Source: Halomonas dongshanensis
GTDB taxonomy: Bacteria > Pseudomonadota > Gammaproteobacteria > Pseudomonadales > Halomonadaceae
Assembly: GCF_024790395.1 (NCBI RefSeq)
Contig: NZ_JAJISC010000008.1
Location: 129,200 to 193,199 of the forward strand
DNA length: 64,000 nucleotides
Direction of reading: 5' to 3'
Shown: positions 17,798 to 27,398 of the stretch, one piece after another
Layout of the letters: each line of letters opens with the position of its first letter
Numbering within the stretch: the first letter of the stretch is position 1
Notes under the pieces: model-generated
What the model saw: the letters and a program-made list of their open reading frames with translations, nothing else
Told to the model about the DNA's origin: nothing
The model's database searches: none
Position numbers and translations under genes: made by a program

Positions 17798-18616
17798 CTA
17801 GTCGCCTTCGCCCTGCACCGCCGCCTTGTGGGCGTGTTCGTCGAGGTACTCGTTCAAAAGCTTGCGCTCATCGGGCCCCAGTTCGCGTTCGGCCATAAGA
17901 TCCGGCCGCCGCTGCCAGGTCCTTCCTAGCGACTGCTTCAGGCGCCAGCGCTTGATCGCGGCGTGATTACCGCTGAGCAGCACCTCGGGCACCTGCTTCC
18001 CGTCGATCACCTCTGGACGGGTATAGTGAGGGCAGTCTAACAGCCCCTCGTTGAACGAGTCTTCGACAGCGGAATCCTGATGCCCCAATACGCCGGGTAC
18101 CAGCCTTGCCGCCGCGTCGATCAGTACCATGGCTGGCAGCTCGCCGCCGCTCAGCACGTAGTCACCGATCGACCACTCTTCATCGATGTCACTTTCGACG
18201 ACGCGCTCGTCGATCCCCTCGTAGCGTCCGGCCACTACCACCAGCGGCCCTGCGTCGGCGAGACGCTTGACCCCTGCCTGATCCAACCGCCGCCCCTGAG
18301 GCGAGAGGTAGATCACGGTAGGCGCCTGCCCCGTTGCTTCACGAGCCCGCGTACGAGCCGCATGGATGGCAGAGCGCAAGGTGTCGACCTTCATCAACAT
18401 ACCCGGCCCGCCGCCATAGGGACGATCGTCGACGCTGCGATGACGATCAGTGGCGTAATCGCGCGGATTCCAAAATTCGAGGGCGATCCGCTGGTTGTCT
18501 ATCGCGCGGCCAATCACCCCTTGCTGCGTCAGCGCGTCGAACATCTCTGGAAACAGAGACACCACGCCAACCCACAAGGCAGGTGCTGCCGGTGCGTCGC
18601 TTGCGGGATCGGTCAT
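17798..18616 (-). CDS. trmD: tRNA (guanine(37)-N1)-methyltransferase TrmD
   Basis: Methylates G37 next to the anticodon in several tRNAs and prevents +1 frameshifting. The 272-residue protein has the SPOUT knot motifs [24 protein letters not shown] and [15 protein letters not shown]. The ATG at 18616 overlaps the rimM stop (TGATG), so the two are coupled. A short C-terminal acidic/His tail extends beyond the E. coli protein. Confidence 0.96.
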   Translation of the reverse strand: MTDPASDAPAAPALWVGVVSLFPEMFDALTQQGVIGRAIDNQRIALEFWNPRDYATDRHRSVDDRPYGGGPGMLMKVDTLRSAIHAARTRAREATGQAPTVIYLSPQGRRLDQAGVKRLADAGPLVVVAGRYEGIDERVVESDIDEEWSIGDYVLSGGELPAMVLIDAAARLVPGVLGHQDSAVEDSFNEGLLDCPHYTRPEVIDGKQVPEVLLSGNHAAIKRWRLKQSLGRTWQRRPDLMAERELGPDERKLLNEYLDEHAHKAAVQGEGD

Positions 18617-19176
18617 CAAAACTCCGGATCCCAATCGACCACCATCCGCCCGGTCTCGAGATCGATCTCGTCGATCACGTCGTCAGGCAAAAAGGGTAAC
18701 AGGCGCTCGCGCCTGTCGATGGCCTCGGCGTCGCCGCGAACGACCATGACATCGTTGGCACCGGTTTCGAACAGGTACTCGACCCGCCCCAAGTAGGCCC
18801 CTTGGCGAGTGAACACTGCCAGACCTTCCAGTTGATGCCAGTAATACTCTGCGTCGGAAAGCGCGGGCAGTTCGGCCTTCTCCAGAAGAATCTCCGCCTG
18901 GGAAAGAAGCTCTGCCTGATCGCGGTCGTCGACGCCATCCAACTGCACGACGAGACCTTTACCTTGCCGACGTCCCTGAACCACGGGAAAGCGCTTGAGG
19001 GTATCACCCTGGCGCACCCACCATTCGGGGTAGTCCAAAATGCTGTCCATCGGACTCGTGAAGGAGTACACCTTCATCCAGCCCTTGACCCCGTAGGGGC
19101 TCGTCAGCTTACCCAGTACCACATGGGCGGCGTTGGAGCGGGCATCGTCAGTGGAACGGGGTGAACTCGGCTGCAT
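18616..19176 (-). CDS. rimM: Ribosome maturation factor RimM
   Basis: RimM helps late 30S assembly and binds S19. The 186-residue protein has the N-terminal RimM domain ([20 protein letters not shown]) and the C-terminal PRC barrel ([20 protein letters not shown], ending [14 protein letters not shown]). It lies between rpsP (57 bp upstream) and trmD (overlapping), the standard order. Confidence 0.95.
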   Translation of the reverse strand: MQPSSPRSTDDARSNAAHVVLGKLTSPYGVKGWMKVYSFTSPMDSILDYPEWWVRQGDTLKRFPVVQGRRQGKGLVVQLDGVDDRDQAELLSQAEILLEKAELPALSDAEYYWHQLEGLAVFTRQGAYLGRVEYLFETGANDVMVVRGDAEAIDRRERLLPFLPDDVIDEIDLETGRMVVDWDPEF

Positions 19177-19233
19177 TGACGATCTCTGATGGTGACAGCG
19201 GTTGCTTCCAGCGCTGGCTGGAAACGGTGTGGC

Positions 19234-19482
19234 TTACGCCTGCTTGCGTGCTTCTTTGACCAGCTCGGCAACGCGACCGGAGAGCTGTGCGCCCTGGCCC
19301 TGCCAATGAGCAACGCGATCCAGATCAACGCGCAGACGCTCTTCCTGACCACGGGCAACCGGGTTGAAGAAGCCGATACGCTCGATGAAACGGCCGTCAC
19401 GGGCGTTGCGCGAGTCAGTAACGGTCAGGTGGTAGAAAGGACGCTTTTTGGCGCCACCACGTGCCAGACGAATGGTAACCAT
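19234..19482 (-). CDS. rpsP: 30S ribosomal protein S16
   Basis: The 82-residue product is exactly the E. coli length and starts [19 protein letters not shown], the family signature. The start at 19482 follows AAGGAAA. It is the first gene of the rpsP-rimM-trmD-rplS operon. In most gammaproteobacteria ffh lies immediately upstream; here about 6 kb of other genes separate them. Confidence 0.97.
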   Translation of the reverse strand: MVTIRLARGGAKKRPFYHLTVTDSRNARDGRFIERIGFFNPVARGQEERLRVDLDRVAHWQGQGAQLSGRVAELVKEARKQA

Positions 19483-19730
19483 ACGATTTTCCTTCGGTTG
19501 AGATGTCCCAAAGAGCGCCACGAGGGCTCTTTGGTCCGGGGTATTGATACGCTTCACAGCGCCACGAGAAGCCACGCTTCCCATCGAAGTGGCATGGCAA
19601 TACCCATGCCTGCGCATGAAGAGGCAGCATTCTACGCAAATGCGCCCGGCTTGGAAAGCCTGACAGCCAGAAAACTACCGGGGCGTCAACCGCTGTATCC
19701 CGCCACCTACGCCGCTCACCTTAAACCTCA
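19483..19730 (-). promoter_or_regulatory. rpsP leader and promoter region (no gene seen)
   Basis: The 248 bp between rpsP and the lacI-family stop must hold the promoter of the ribosomal operon, because the neighbouring lacI gene belongs to another unit. No confident -35/-10 pair or regulatory hairpin could be picked out by eye. Confidence 0.4.
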
Positions 19731-20726
19731 TCAGGTACTATCGCGGCGCACCAGCGTCACGGCTATCCGAGCGCTCTGGACTGGCTGAGCAGGGGCGTCG
19801 AGTCTCATCTTCAATAGCGCGAGTGCCCGCCTGGCCGTCTCTTCGACCGGATTACGCACGGTAGTTAATGGCGTACGCGCCCAAGCTGCCGTCGGCACGT
19901 CGTCGAAACCGGTGACGGCGAGTGCTTTAGGTACCGCAATCCCCAGCGCGCTTGCCGCCTCGATCACCCCCATCGCCATGGCATCGTTGGCGCAGATGAT
20001 CGCCTCTGGACGTGCCGCCAGGGCCAATAACGCCTGCCCCTCCCGCGCACCGCTTGCGATGGAGAAATCACCGCGACGCCGCACGGCAATCTCAAGTCCG
20101 TGGCGTGCGAGTGCCATTGTCACTCCCCGCTCGCGCTCCTGGTCTGAGAAGGCATCAGCGCGCCCACCAAGCCAAGCAATGCGCCGATACCCTTGCTGGA
20201 TCAGATGATCAACTATCAATCGCATACCCTGAACGTTATCGCAGCATACCGTATCGACATCGGCCCCTTCGAGCACACGGCCAATCAGCACCAGCGGCGC
20301 GCCAGAGCGTCGACAACGTTCTGCGGTTTCACGACTCACTGAGCCCGCCGCAACAATCGCACCCTCTACCTGATAAGCAAGCGCGTGGTGAATCGTGTCG
20401 GCGGTATCGCTTTCACCCGCAGGCAGTAGCAAGGGCTGATAGCCATGGTGCGTCAGCGCTTTTAGTAGATGCTTAAGAAGCCAAGACTCGTAAGGCGCCG
20501 AGACATCCCCCACCACCACGGCGATGAGCCCGATACGTCGCCCAGTCAACCCACGAGCCATCAAGTTGGGCCGGTAGCCGAGGGCATCGGCCACGCTCAG
20601 CACATGCGCCCTTTTTTTCGCCGACACCGACGCTCCCGGTGTGAGCGCCCGGGAGACCATAACCCGAGACACGCCCGCCGCTGCCGCCACGTCATCGGCG
20701 GTCACCCGCTTCCCTCGCTGCTTCAT
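19731..20726 (-). CDS. LacI family transcriptional regulator
   Basis: A 331-residue regulator with an N-terminal helix-turn-helix (TADDVAAAAGVSRVMVSRAL, about 10-29), the hinge region, and a periplasmic-binding-protein-like effector domain (GLIAVVVGDVSAPYESWLLK; CANDAMAMGVIEAASALG; TGFDDVP). It is divergent from the ABC importer genes and very likely controls them. The ATG at 20726 follows AAGGGG; an upstream Met would add a 14-residue leader. The effector is unknown but is presumably the imported compound or a product of it. Confidence 0.9.
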   Translation of the reverse strand: MKQRGKRVTADDVAAAAGVSRVMVSRALTPGASVSAKKRAHVLSVADALGYRPNLMARGLTGRRIGLIAVVVGDVSAPYESWLLKHLLKALTHHGYQPLLLPAGESDTADTIHHALAYQVEGAIVAAGSVSRETAERCRRSGAPLVLIGRVLEGADVDTVCCDNVQGMRLIVDHLIQQGYRRIAWLGGRADAFSDQERERGVTMALARHGLEIAVRRRGDFSIASGAREGQALLALAARPEAIICANDAMAMGVIEAASALGIAVPKALAVTGFDDVPTAAWARTPLTTVRNPVEETARRALALLKMRLDAPAQPVQSARIAVTLVRRDST

Positions 20727-20776
20727 ATAGCCCCTTCTTGCCACCGTCGTCGAAGGATTATCGGTCACGACTGTTT

Positions 20777-20810
20777 AAGGTGTGTGTTAACCGCCGGGGT
20801 TTCACACCTT
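20777..20810. promoter_or_regulatory. Candidate operator between the lacI-family gene and the importer operon
   Basis: A perfect 8-bp inverted repeat (AAGGTGTG / CACACCTT) with 18 bp between, containing an inner, less perfect dyad (TGTGTTAACC ... GGGGTTTCACA). It sits 50 bp before the regulator start and 109 bp before the ATPase start, where a LacI-type operator would be expected. No direct evidence of binding. Confidence 0.5.
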
Positions 20811-20918
20811 CGTTTTCGAATCGACATCAAAGCGTCATGGACGTCTTCTAGGATCCCTTCATCGATCATTTGCACGCGTGTTCAAATTACGCGGTTGAGC
20901 AGGAGAGCGCCAGTAACG

Positions 20919-21953
20919 ATGAACGCCTTAAGCCTGAGTGAGGTCACGGTTGACCTCGGCCCACGCCGGATTCTCGAACGCATCAACCTTGTCGTCACAC
21001 CAGGCAGCTTTACCTGCCTGCTGGGCCCATCCGGCTGCGGCAAGACAACGCTGCTACGCGCTATCGCCGGTTTCACACCGCTAAGCAGCGGCGACATTCG
21101 CCTAGGCGAGCGCTCAATCACAGAGCTTCCGCCCGAGAAGCGCCACACCGCCATGGTGTTTCAATCCTACGCCCTATGGCCGCACATGAACGTGGGCGAT
21201 AACCTCGCCTACCCCCTTAAGTTACGTGGCATCCCTAAGGACGAACGCACCCAACGGGTAGCGACGATGCTCGAACGCCTCGCGCTTGGCGGCTTCGAGC
21301 ACCGCAGTGTCACCCAACTCTCCGGCGGCCAGCGCCAGCGCATCGCGCTGGGACGGGCATTGATCATTGATCCACCGCTTCTGTTACTAGATGAACCACT
21401 TTCCAACCTCGACGCCTCCATTCGGCGCAGCCTCCGCGGTGAGCTTAGACAACTGCAGAAGTCCCTGGGGCTGACCACGGTAATGGTCACCCATGACCAG
21501 GAAGAAGCACTGCAAATGGCCGACCAGATCGTGCTGATGCGCGAAGGCCATATCGTCCAGGTCGCGCCACCAGCCAGCCTCTATCAGCAGCCTGCGGATC
21601 TTGAGGCTGCACGCTTTCTAGGCGTGGACAACACGGTAGCTTGCTCACCCCAGGACCCATCCGCGCTGGCTGGCGCCAAAACGCTTGGCTTTCGCACCCG
21701 TGAGGCCCGTGTCGATGTCGCTCCGAGCGTGAATGCGCTCGTTCGTCGGGGGCAGGTAACCGAGTGCGTCTATACCGGCGATGGCTACCAGATCGGTGTC
21801 ACGGCAAACGACCAGACGCTGTTTGCCACGGCACGCACTCCCGTCGAAGCAGGACGTTTCGTCACCCTGCAGGTACCCGAAAGCGCATTGATACCTTTCG
21901 GACCGGATCACCGCTATATGCCATCACTCAACGCTCAGGAGCACACCGCATGA
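20919..21953 (+). CDS. ABC importer ATP-binding protein (iron/polyamine/organophosphate type)
   Basis: A 344-residue ATPase with Walker A (GPSGCGKTT, about 38-46), Q-loop, signature LSGGQRQRIALGRAL, Walker B LLLLDEPLSNLD and the switch His (VMVTHDQEEAL), followed by a C-terminal TOBE regulatory domain. This is the layout of MalK/PotA/FbpC-like importers. The start at 20919 follows AGGAGA. It overlaps the binding-protein gene by 4 bp (ATGA). It energises the two permeases encoded downstream. Confidence 0.92.
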   Translation: MNALSLSEVTVDLGPRRILERINLVVTPGSFTCLLGPSGCGKTTLLRAIAGFTPLSSGDIRLGERSITELPPEKRHTAMVFQSYALWPHMNVGDNLAYPLKLRGIPKDERTQRVATMLERLALGGFEHRSVTQLSGGQRQRIALGRALIIDPPLLLLDEPLSNLDASIRRSLRGELRQLQKSLGLTTVMVTHDQEEALQMADQIVLMREGHIVQVAPPASLYQQPADLEAARFLGVDNTVACSPQDPSALAGAKTLGFRTREARVDVAPSVNALVRRGQVTECVYTGDGYQIGVTANDQTLFATARTPVEAGRFVTLQVPESALIPFGPDHRYMPSLNAQEHTA

Positions 21954-23107
21954 AGGCACACACCTGGAAACCTTCCGCCATGAAAGCCTTGGTTCTCGGA
22001 CTCGGATTTGCCGCCGGTATCCATCAGGCAGGAGCCGCCACCACGCTCAACGTCTTTACCGCCGGGGACGACAACATGGTCGCCTACGTCAACGATTTCC
22101 TCGCCCCACGCTTCGAGGCGATGCACCCCGATGTCACCGTACGCGCGCTAGGCACCGGCACGGGTGACGCGGGCAGCCAGGCGATCTACGAAACGCTCAG
22201 CGCCCAGCGTAACCAGCAAAACTGGGGCATAGACGTTGCGGTAGTGCATCAGCGCATGGCCGGGCAGATGGTGGAGGAGGGGCTTCTACGCCGCTATACC
22301 GATGATCTGGACACCGCCGCGCTCGCTACCGGCGAGAACACCCGCAATGCGTTAGGCGTTAATGTGGAAGGCTATGTAATGCCAATGTTCCAGAGCCAGA
22401 TCGCCCTGGCCTATAACCCAGCCTTACTGGCCGAGCCTCCGCAGAGCTACGCCGAACTGGCCAAGTGGGTCGAGGAACACCCCAAAGCGTTTGGCTACAA
22501 CGGCATAACCGGCGGTATGGCAGGCGTTGGCTTCGTATTCGGCTGGATGTACGCCTTCACCGACATGGCCGATACGCTACAAAACGGCCCCTGGGACGAC
22601 GAGGCACCCGCCCGCTGGAACGATGCTCTTGAGGGGCTTCGTGCTTTCAACGACAACGTCACCCTGACACCAGGAAATGCCGGCACCATGGATGCCATGA
22701 ACCGGGGCGAGATCAGCATGGGCCCCGTGTGGATGGACATGTACTACACCTGGAAAGCCGACGGCCGACTCAATCCTGACTTCCGCCTACTGCTGCCCGA
22801 ACCCGGAATGCCGGGGCAGCCGATGTACTACACGATTCCCGAACGTGCCGAACACGCCGAACTCGCCGCAGCATTCATTTCCCTGGCCACCAGCCCCGAG
22901 GTGCAGGCTGCGGGAATTGTCGGTGAGTTCAACTGGTTTCCAGGTATCGATGCCGAGCACGTGCGCGGCGAATTGAGTGACGCGCAGTGGGAAACCCTCT
23001 ATGCCGATGTCGACCCAGAGACACTCGCCACTCGTGGGTTCTCCATGCCTCAGACCGACTATTTCCGCGCCATTTTGGAAGCCTACGAGGCCCAAGTCAG
23101 CCGCTAG
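21950..23107 (+). CDS. ABC importer periplasmic solute-binding protein
   Basis: A 385-residue secreted protein with a signal peptide (AMKALVLGLGFAAGIHQAGA, cleaved before TTLNVFTAG). The fold pattern is that of family 1 extracellular binding proteins: LNVFTAGDDNMVAYVNDF at the N-terminus and GNAGTMDAMNRGEISMGPVW in the hinge region. The ATG at 21950 overlaps the ATPase stop. The ligand cannot be read from sequence; the neighbouring phosphodiesterase suggests a phosphorylated compound such as a glycerophosphodiester, which is inference. Confidence 0.88.
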   Translation: MKAHTWKPSAMKALVLGLGFAAGIHQAGAATTLNVFTAGDDNMVAYVNDFLAPRFEAMHPDVTVRALGTGTGDAGSQAIYETLSAQRNQQNWGIDVAVVHQRMAGQMVEEGLLRRYTDDLDTAALATGENTRNALGVNVEGYVMPMFQSQIALAYNPALLAEPPQSYAELAKWVEEHPKAFGYNGITGGMAGVGFVFGWMYAFTDMADTLQNGPWDDEAPARWNDALEGLRAFNDNVTLTPGNAGTMDAMNRGEISMGPVWMDMYYTWKADGRLNPDFRLLLPEPGMPGQPMYYTIPERAEHAELAAAFISLATSPEVQAAGIVGEFNWFPGIDAEHVRGELSDAQWETLYADVDPETLATRGFSMPQTDYFRAILEAYEAQVSR

Positions 23108-23174
23108 CACGGTCGACAGCCATACCCTCCCAACTCCCGGGGGCGCTCAGCGCCCTCTCAACGTATAAACGACC

Positions 23175-24050
23175 ATGACCTTTTCATCCTCTTGTACTGC
23201 CATAGGTGCACCGCGCTCTGAGCGTCCGCGATGGGGACTCGGGATTGTACTGGTGTTTCCGGCCATGACAGCTGTCGTGCTGCTCTACGCGCTGCCGCTG
23301 GTGCGCTCGCTGGCTAGCGCCTTTCACGGCGATGATGGCCTGACCGTTGCTCATGTGGTGCGCGCCTTCACGCTCTACGGACGTGACGTAGCGTTTTCCA
23401 TTGGCGTGAGCCTTGGTGCACTTGTGCTCATCGCTATCGCCTCCATCGCCATTGCCGGTTACCTGACCCTGGGCGCCACCCGCTGGGCGGTGCGTGTACT
23501 CCGCTGGCTCTATCGCTGGCCGCTGTTCATTCCCTTTGTCGTGGCGGGGCAGCTATCGCGCTCTTTTCTCTCCACCAACGGCATGATGAACACCGTCCTG
23601 ATCGAGACGGGACTTTTATCGGCGCAAAGCGCCCAGAGCTTTCTGGATTGGCGTGGGCTAATACTAACCTTTGCCTGGAAACAGATCCCTTTCGTTACGC
23701 TGCTGCTCGCAGGCGCCATGGCGGCGGTAGAGCCCAGCCATAGCGAGGCGGCGCGCAATTTGGGCGCTGGGCGACTACGGGCGCTTTTCCACATCGTACT
23801 CCCCCAAGCGGCCCCAACGCTGTGGGTCGGACTGATCCTCTCACTGGTAGCCATGCTTTCGGTATTGTCGGTACCCATGATGCTGATTGCAGGCAATCCC
23901 ACCATGATGACCTCGATGATGGCGCACCGGATCACCTACTATGGCGACTACGGCGTGGCCAACGCCCTGGGGCTTTTCTCCTACGCACTCACCGCAGTGA
24001 CCGCTTGGGTCTACTTGCGTCTAACGCTTGCCAGGGAGACTCAGCGATGA
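23175..24050 (+). CDS. ABC importer permease 1
   Basis: A 291-residue membrane protein with about six helices and the EAA loop that contacts the ATPase (SEAARNLGAGRLRALFHIVL, about 190-209). It belongs to the binding-protein-dependent permease family. It is separated from the binding-protein gene by 67 bp and overlaps permease 2 by 4 bp (ATGA). Confidence 0.9.
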   Translation: MTFSSSCTAIGAPRSERPRWGLGIVLVFPAMTAVVLLYALPLVRSLASAFHGDDGLTVAHVVRAFTLYGRDVAFSIGVSLGALVLIAIASIAIAGYLTLGATRWAVRVLRWLYRWPLFIPFVVAGQLSRSFLSTNGMMNTVLIETGLLSAQSAQSFLDWRGLILTFAWKQIPFVTLLLAGAMAAVEPSHSEAARNLGAGRLRALFHIVLPQAAPTLWVGLILSLVAMLSVLSVPMMLIAGNPTMMTSMMAHRITYYGDYGVANALGLFSYALTAVTAWVYLRLTLARETQR

Positions 24051-24859
24051 CCCCGTCTCGTCTGCTAACGCCGCTTGGTTTAGGCCTTTTACTCGGGCTG
24101 ATCGCCTTTATCGTTTTCGGGCCACTCTTAAACCTTGCCCTGTGGGCTTTCGCCGAGCAGTGGTTCTACCCCCATACTCTGCCAACCGTCTGGGGCTTCG
24201 ATTTTTGGGCTCGGGTGTTTCGCCCCCGCGCGGGGGCCTGGAGTTCGCTTACCAACACACTCATAGTGGCACTCTCGGCGGTAGCGCTCTCCATGGCGCT
24301 GGCCGTACCCGCTGGTTACGCCCTGGCGCGCCTGCCACTGCCCGGGCGCCACGCCATCATGCTACTGTTCCTGCTGCCGCAGGCGTTTCCTAACCTGCCG
24401 ATTTTCGTCAACATCGCGGCGATCTTTCACCAACTTGGCCTCACTGGCACCCTCATCGGTGTGGTACTGGTGCACGCACTGCCCGGGCTCGTCTATGCGG
24501 TATGGATTGCCACTGCCGCCTTCGCGGCGGCAGATCGTAATCTCGAAGAAGCAGCGCGTAACCTAGGCGCAACTCCCCTACGAACATTTGTCGATGTCAC
24601 CCTGCCCCAGGCGCTGCCGGGGCTGCTCGCTGCGGCCATCTTCGTGTTTTTGGATAGCGTGGACGAGTTCACCGGCACCTTCTTTGTCGGCGCGCCAGAG
24701 ATCACCACCTTGCCGCTTTTGATGTTCAACGCCTCGATGGGCGGCAACTACCAAGTCGCCGCCATCACCTCGCTCATCCTGCTGATCCCCTCCATCGGCT
24801 TCATGCTCGTGATCGAGCGCTTTCTCAAAGCCGACGTACTATCTCGCATCGGCCGCTAG
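24047..24859 (+). CDS. ABC importer permease 2
   Basis: A 270-residue partner permease with six predicted helices and the EAA loop EEAARNLGATPLRTFVDVTL. It starts within the stop codon of permease 1, so the two are coupled and probably form a heterodimeric channel. The metallophosphoesterase gene begins 26 bp downstream. Confidence 0.9.
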   Translation: MTPSRLLTPLGLGLLLGLIAFIVFGPLLNLALWAFAEQWFYPHTLPTVWGFDFWARVFRPRAGAWSSLTNTLIVALSAVALSMALAVPAGYALARLPLPGRHAIMLLFLLPQAFPNLPIFVNIAAIFHQLGLTGTLIGVVLVHALPGLVYAVWIATAAFAAADRNLEEAARNLGATPLRTFVDVTLPQALPGLLAAAIFVFLDSVDEFTGTFFVGAPEITTLPLLMFNASMGGNYQVAAITSLILLIPSIGFMLVIERFLKADVLSRIGR

Positions 24860-24885
24860 GCCGGTGCCCACGCGAGTTGCCGTTC

Positions 24886-25656
24886 ATGCTGATAGCCCAC
24901 CTCTCCGATTTACATCTTTTCACCGAGCGAGCCGAAACCGGCGAGACTCGCGCCGATATCGCGCGCGTCATTGCCGCCCTAGTGGCGGATATCAATGCCC
25001 TCGACCCGCGACCGGACATCGTCGTCATTAGCGGTGACCTAGCCGATGGTGGCACGCCAGAGGATTATCGATGCCTAGCCGCCCTGCTCGCCCCGCTTGC
25101 CATGCCGGTCATGGCGGTGCCGGGTAACCACGACCGCCGCTGCGCCATGCGTGAAGGGCTCGCCCATCGGCTAAGCGGCCTTGCCGAGGGTGCATTTCTC
25201 AATGCACGAGTGGATATGGCTGAGGTCACACTGCTAGGCCTCGATACGGTGATCCCGGCAAGCCCGGTAGGCGCGCTTTGCAGTGAGCGGCTCGACTGGC
25301 TCGCCCAAGAGCTTCGAAGCGCTGCGGCGTCGACGGTCATCGTCATGCATCACCCACCCGTAATCACCGGCAACCCGCACTGGGATACCTATAGCCTGAT
25401 CGAAGGGCGTGAGCGCCTAGGCCAACTGCTGGGAAAAACACCACGACGGATTCTCTGCGGCCATATACATCAGCCGTTCCACACTCAGTGGGGAGCGCAT
25501 TACGTCAGCGTGGCGGGAAGTCCAGCCTTCGAGTACCACTTGAGCCCCGGCAGTCACGCCACTGCCCAACCAGCCCCGGTTCCTTTCAGCTATCCACTGC
25601 ACCATATCCGCCCAACGGGCGACGTGTTGGTCTACCGCCGACACGTGCGCTTTTGA
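24886..25656 (+). CDS. Metallophosphoesterase, CpdA/GpdQ-like phosphodiesterase
   Basis: A 256-residue cytoplasmic enzyme with every motif of the binuclear-metal class III phosphodiesterases: SDLHL at the N-terminus, SGDLAD, GNHD, HHPP and GHIHQP. Relatives hydrolyse cyclic AMP (CpdA) or glycerophosphodiesters (GpdQ). It ends the importer operon, so it probably processes the imported substrate. A TTG at 24877 is an alternative start; neither has a strong ribosome site. Substrate is inferred from context only. Confidence 0.85.
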   Translation: MLIAHLSDLHLFTERAETGETRADIARVIAALVADINALDPRPDIVVISGDLADGGTPEDYRCLAALLAPLAMPVMAVPGNHDRRCAMREGLAHRLSGLAEGAFLNARVDMAEVTLLGLDTVIPASPVGALCSERLDWLAQELRSAAASTVIVMHHPPVITGNPHWDTYSLIEGRERLGQLLGKTPRRILCGHIHQPFHTQWGAHYVSVAGSPAFEYHLSPGSHATAQPAPVPFSYPLHHIRPTGDVLVYRRHVRF

Positions 25657-25685
25657 CATCCATCGCGCGCCTCGCTCGCAAATAC

Positions 25686-25720
25686 AAAAACGCCTGCGGG
25701 TCATCCTCGCAGGCGTTTTT
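25686..25720. terminator. Bidirectional terminator between the importer operon and ffh
   Basis: Perfect 13-nt arms (AAAAACGCCTGCG and its complement) with a 9-nt loop and A/T runs on both sides. It can stop both the plus-strand importer operon and the minus-strand ffh transcript. Confidence 0.93.
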
Positions 25721-25764
25721 GCATCGTCATGGCATGCGTTACGGCGCCAATAAGCGCCGTCGGA

Positions 25765-27198
25765 TCAGCGCCAGGGGAAGCCTCCCGGGCCGCCCCCCAT
25801 GCCGCCGCCGGGGCCGCCTAGACCGCCCATGCCGCCGGGGCTTCCCGGGCCGCCGCCGCCCATCATGCCGGACATGCCGCGCATCATCTTCTGCATGCCG
25901 CCTTTCTTGCCGGCCTTTTTCATCATCTTCTGCATCTGCTTGTGCTGCTTGAGCAGGCGGTTGAGATCCGGCACCTGAAGGCCTGCTCCAGCAGCAATAC
26001 GGCGCTTACGCGAGCCGGTGATGATGTCGGGCTTACGGCGCTCCTTGGGCGTCATCGAATTGATCAGCGCCTCGAGTTTGCCCAGCTCCTTCTCGGGGCC
26101 ACCGCCTTGAGCAAGCTCCGCCATTTGGCCCATGCCGGGCAGCTTGCCGAGCAGGCTACCCATGCCGCCCATTTTCTTGAGCTGCTGGAGCTGTTCGCGG
26201 AAGTCTTCCAGATCGAAGCCGTCGCCCTTCTTGACCTTGCTGGCCAGGCGCGCCGCCTTCTCCTTATCGACCGTGCGCTCGGCCTCTTCGATCAGCGAGA
26301 GCATGTCGCCCATGCCGAGAATGCGCGAAGCGACGCGGTCCGGGTGGAACGGCTCCAGGGCGTCGACCTTCTCGCCCATCCCCATGAACTTGATCGGCTT
26401 GCCGGTGATGTGGCGTACCGACAGCGCCGCCCCGCCGCGAGCGTCACCGTCGGCCTTGGTGAGGATCACACCGGTCAGCGGCAGCGCTTCATGAAACGCT
26501 TTAGCGGTATTCACCGCGTCCTGGCCGGTCATGGCGTCGACGACGAAGAGCGTCTCTTGGGGCGCGGTTGCCTTATGTAGCGCCTGGATCTCAGCCATCA
26601 TCGCCTCGTCGATGGCGAGACGCCCGGCGGTATCGACCAACACCACGTCGTGGAACTGGATCTTGGCGTGCTTGATGGCCGCTTCGGCAATATCGACGGG
26701 CTTCTGGTCCGAGCGCGACGGGAAGAAGTCGACCTCTACTTCGCGGGCGAGGGTTTCGAGCTGATCGATGGCCGCCGGACGGTAGACGTCGGCCGACACC
26801 ACCAGCACCTTTTTCTTCTCGCGCTCGCGCAGAAAGCGCGCAAGTTTGGCCACCGAGGTGGTCTTACCCGCCCCCTGCAGACCGGCCATGAGCACGACCG
26901 CAGGCGCCCCCTTGAGGGAGAGGCCTTCGTTGGCCTCGCCCATGATCGCCTCGAGCTCCTGCTGGACGATCTTGACGAACTGCTGTCCCGGCGAGAGGCT
27001 TTTGGACACCTCTTGGCCCACCGCGCGTTCGCGTACGCGCTCGATGAACGCCTTGACGACCGGCAGCGCAACGTCGGCCTCGAGCAGCGCCCGACGCACC
27101 TCACGCAGCGTATCCTTGATGTTGTCATCGGTCAGGCGCGCCTGACCCTTGATGGCCTTTAACGTCTGGGAAAGACGATCGCTTAGATTCTGAAACAT
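25765..27198 (-). CDS. ffh: Signal recognition particle protein Ffh
   Basis: Ffh binds signal sequences and 4.5S RNA and docks on FtsY. The 477-residue protein has the N domain, the G domain (GLQGAGKTTSVAKLA; DTAGRL; TKADGDARGG) and the Met-rich M domain. The C-terminus ends in a Gly/Met/Pro-rich tail of about 40 residues, longer than in E. coli (453 total). The start is ATG 27198, giving MFQNLSDRLSQTLK; the longer frame is an artefact of an open leader. It is divergent from ypjD, as in E. coli. Confidence 0.96.
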   Translation of the reverse strand: MFQNLSDRLSQTLKAIKGQARLTDDNIKDTLREVRRALLEADVALPVVKAFIERVRERAVGQEVSKSLSPGQQFVKIVQQELEAIMGEANEGLSLKGAPAVVLMAGLQGAGKTTSVAKLARFLREREKKKVLVVSADVYRPAAIDQLETLAREVEVDFFPSRSDQKPVDIAEAAIKHAKIQFHDVVLVDTAGRLAIDEAMMAEIQALHKATAPQETLFVVDAMTGQDAVNTAKAFHEALPLTGVILTKADGDARGGAALSVRHITGKPIKFMGMGEKVDALEPFHPDRVASRILGMGDMLSLIEEAERTVDKEKAARLASKVKKGDGFDLEDFREQLQQLKKMGGMGSLLGKLPGMGQMAELAQGGGPEKELGKLEALINSMTPKERRKPDIITGSRKRRIAAGAGLQVPDLNRLLKQHKQMQKMMKKAGKKGGMQKMMRGMSGMMGGGGPGSPGGMGGLGGPGGGMGGGPGGFPWR

Positions 27199-27398
27199 GG
27201 GGCTTCTGCCTCCGTCGCTGCCGTCCAGGGCTTGCACCCGGACCGATGTTGTGGGGGATTATACGCGCCAACGCGCCGAGTCTCCATGGCGCCCTCGCAG
27301 CGGCCTGCTGTGCGATCCCGTCAGGATTCGTTATAGTAGGAGAATCGTTTCGACCTCACTTCATCAGGCAATGCGCTGCAAGGCGCACGGAAAGCATC

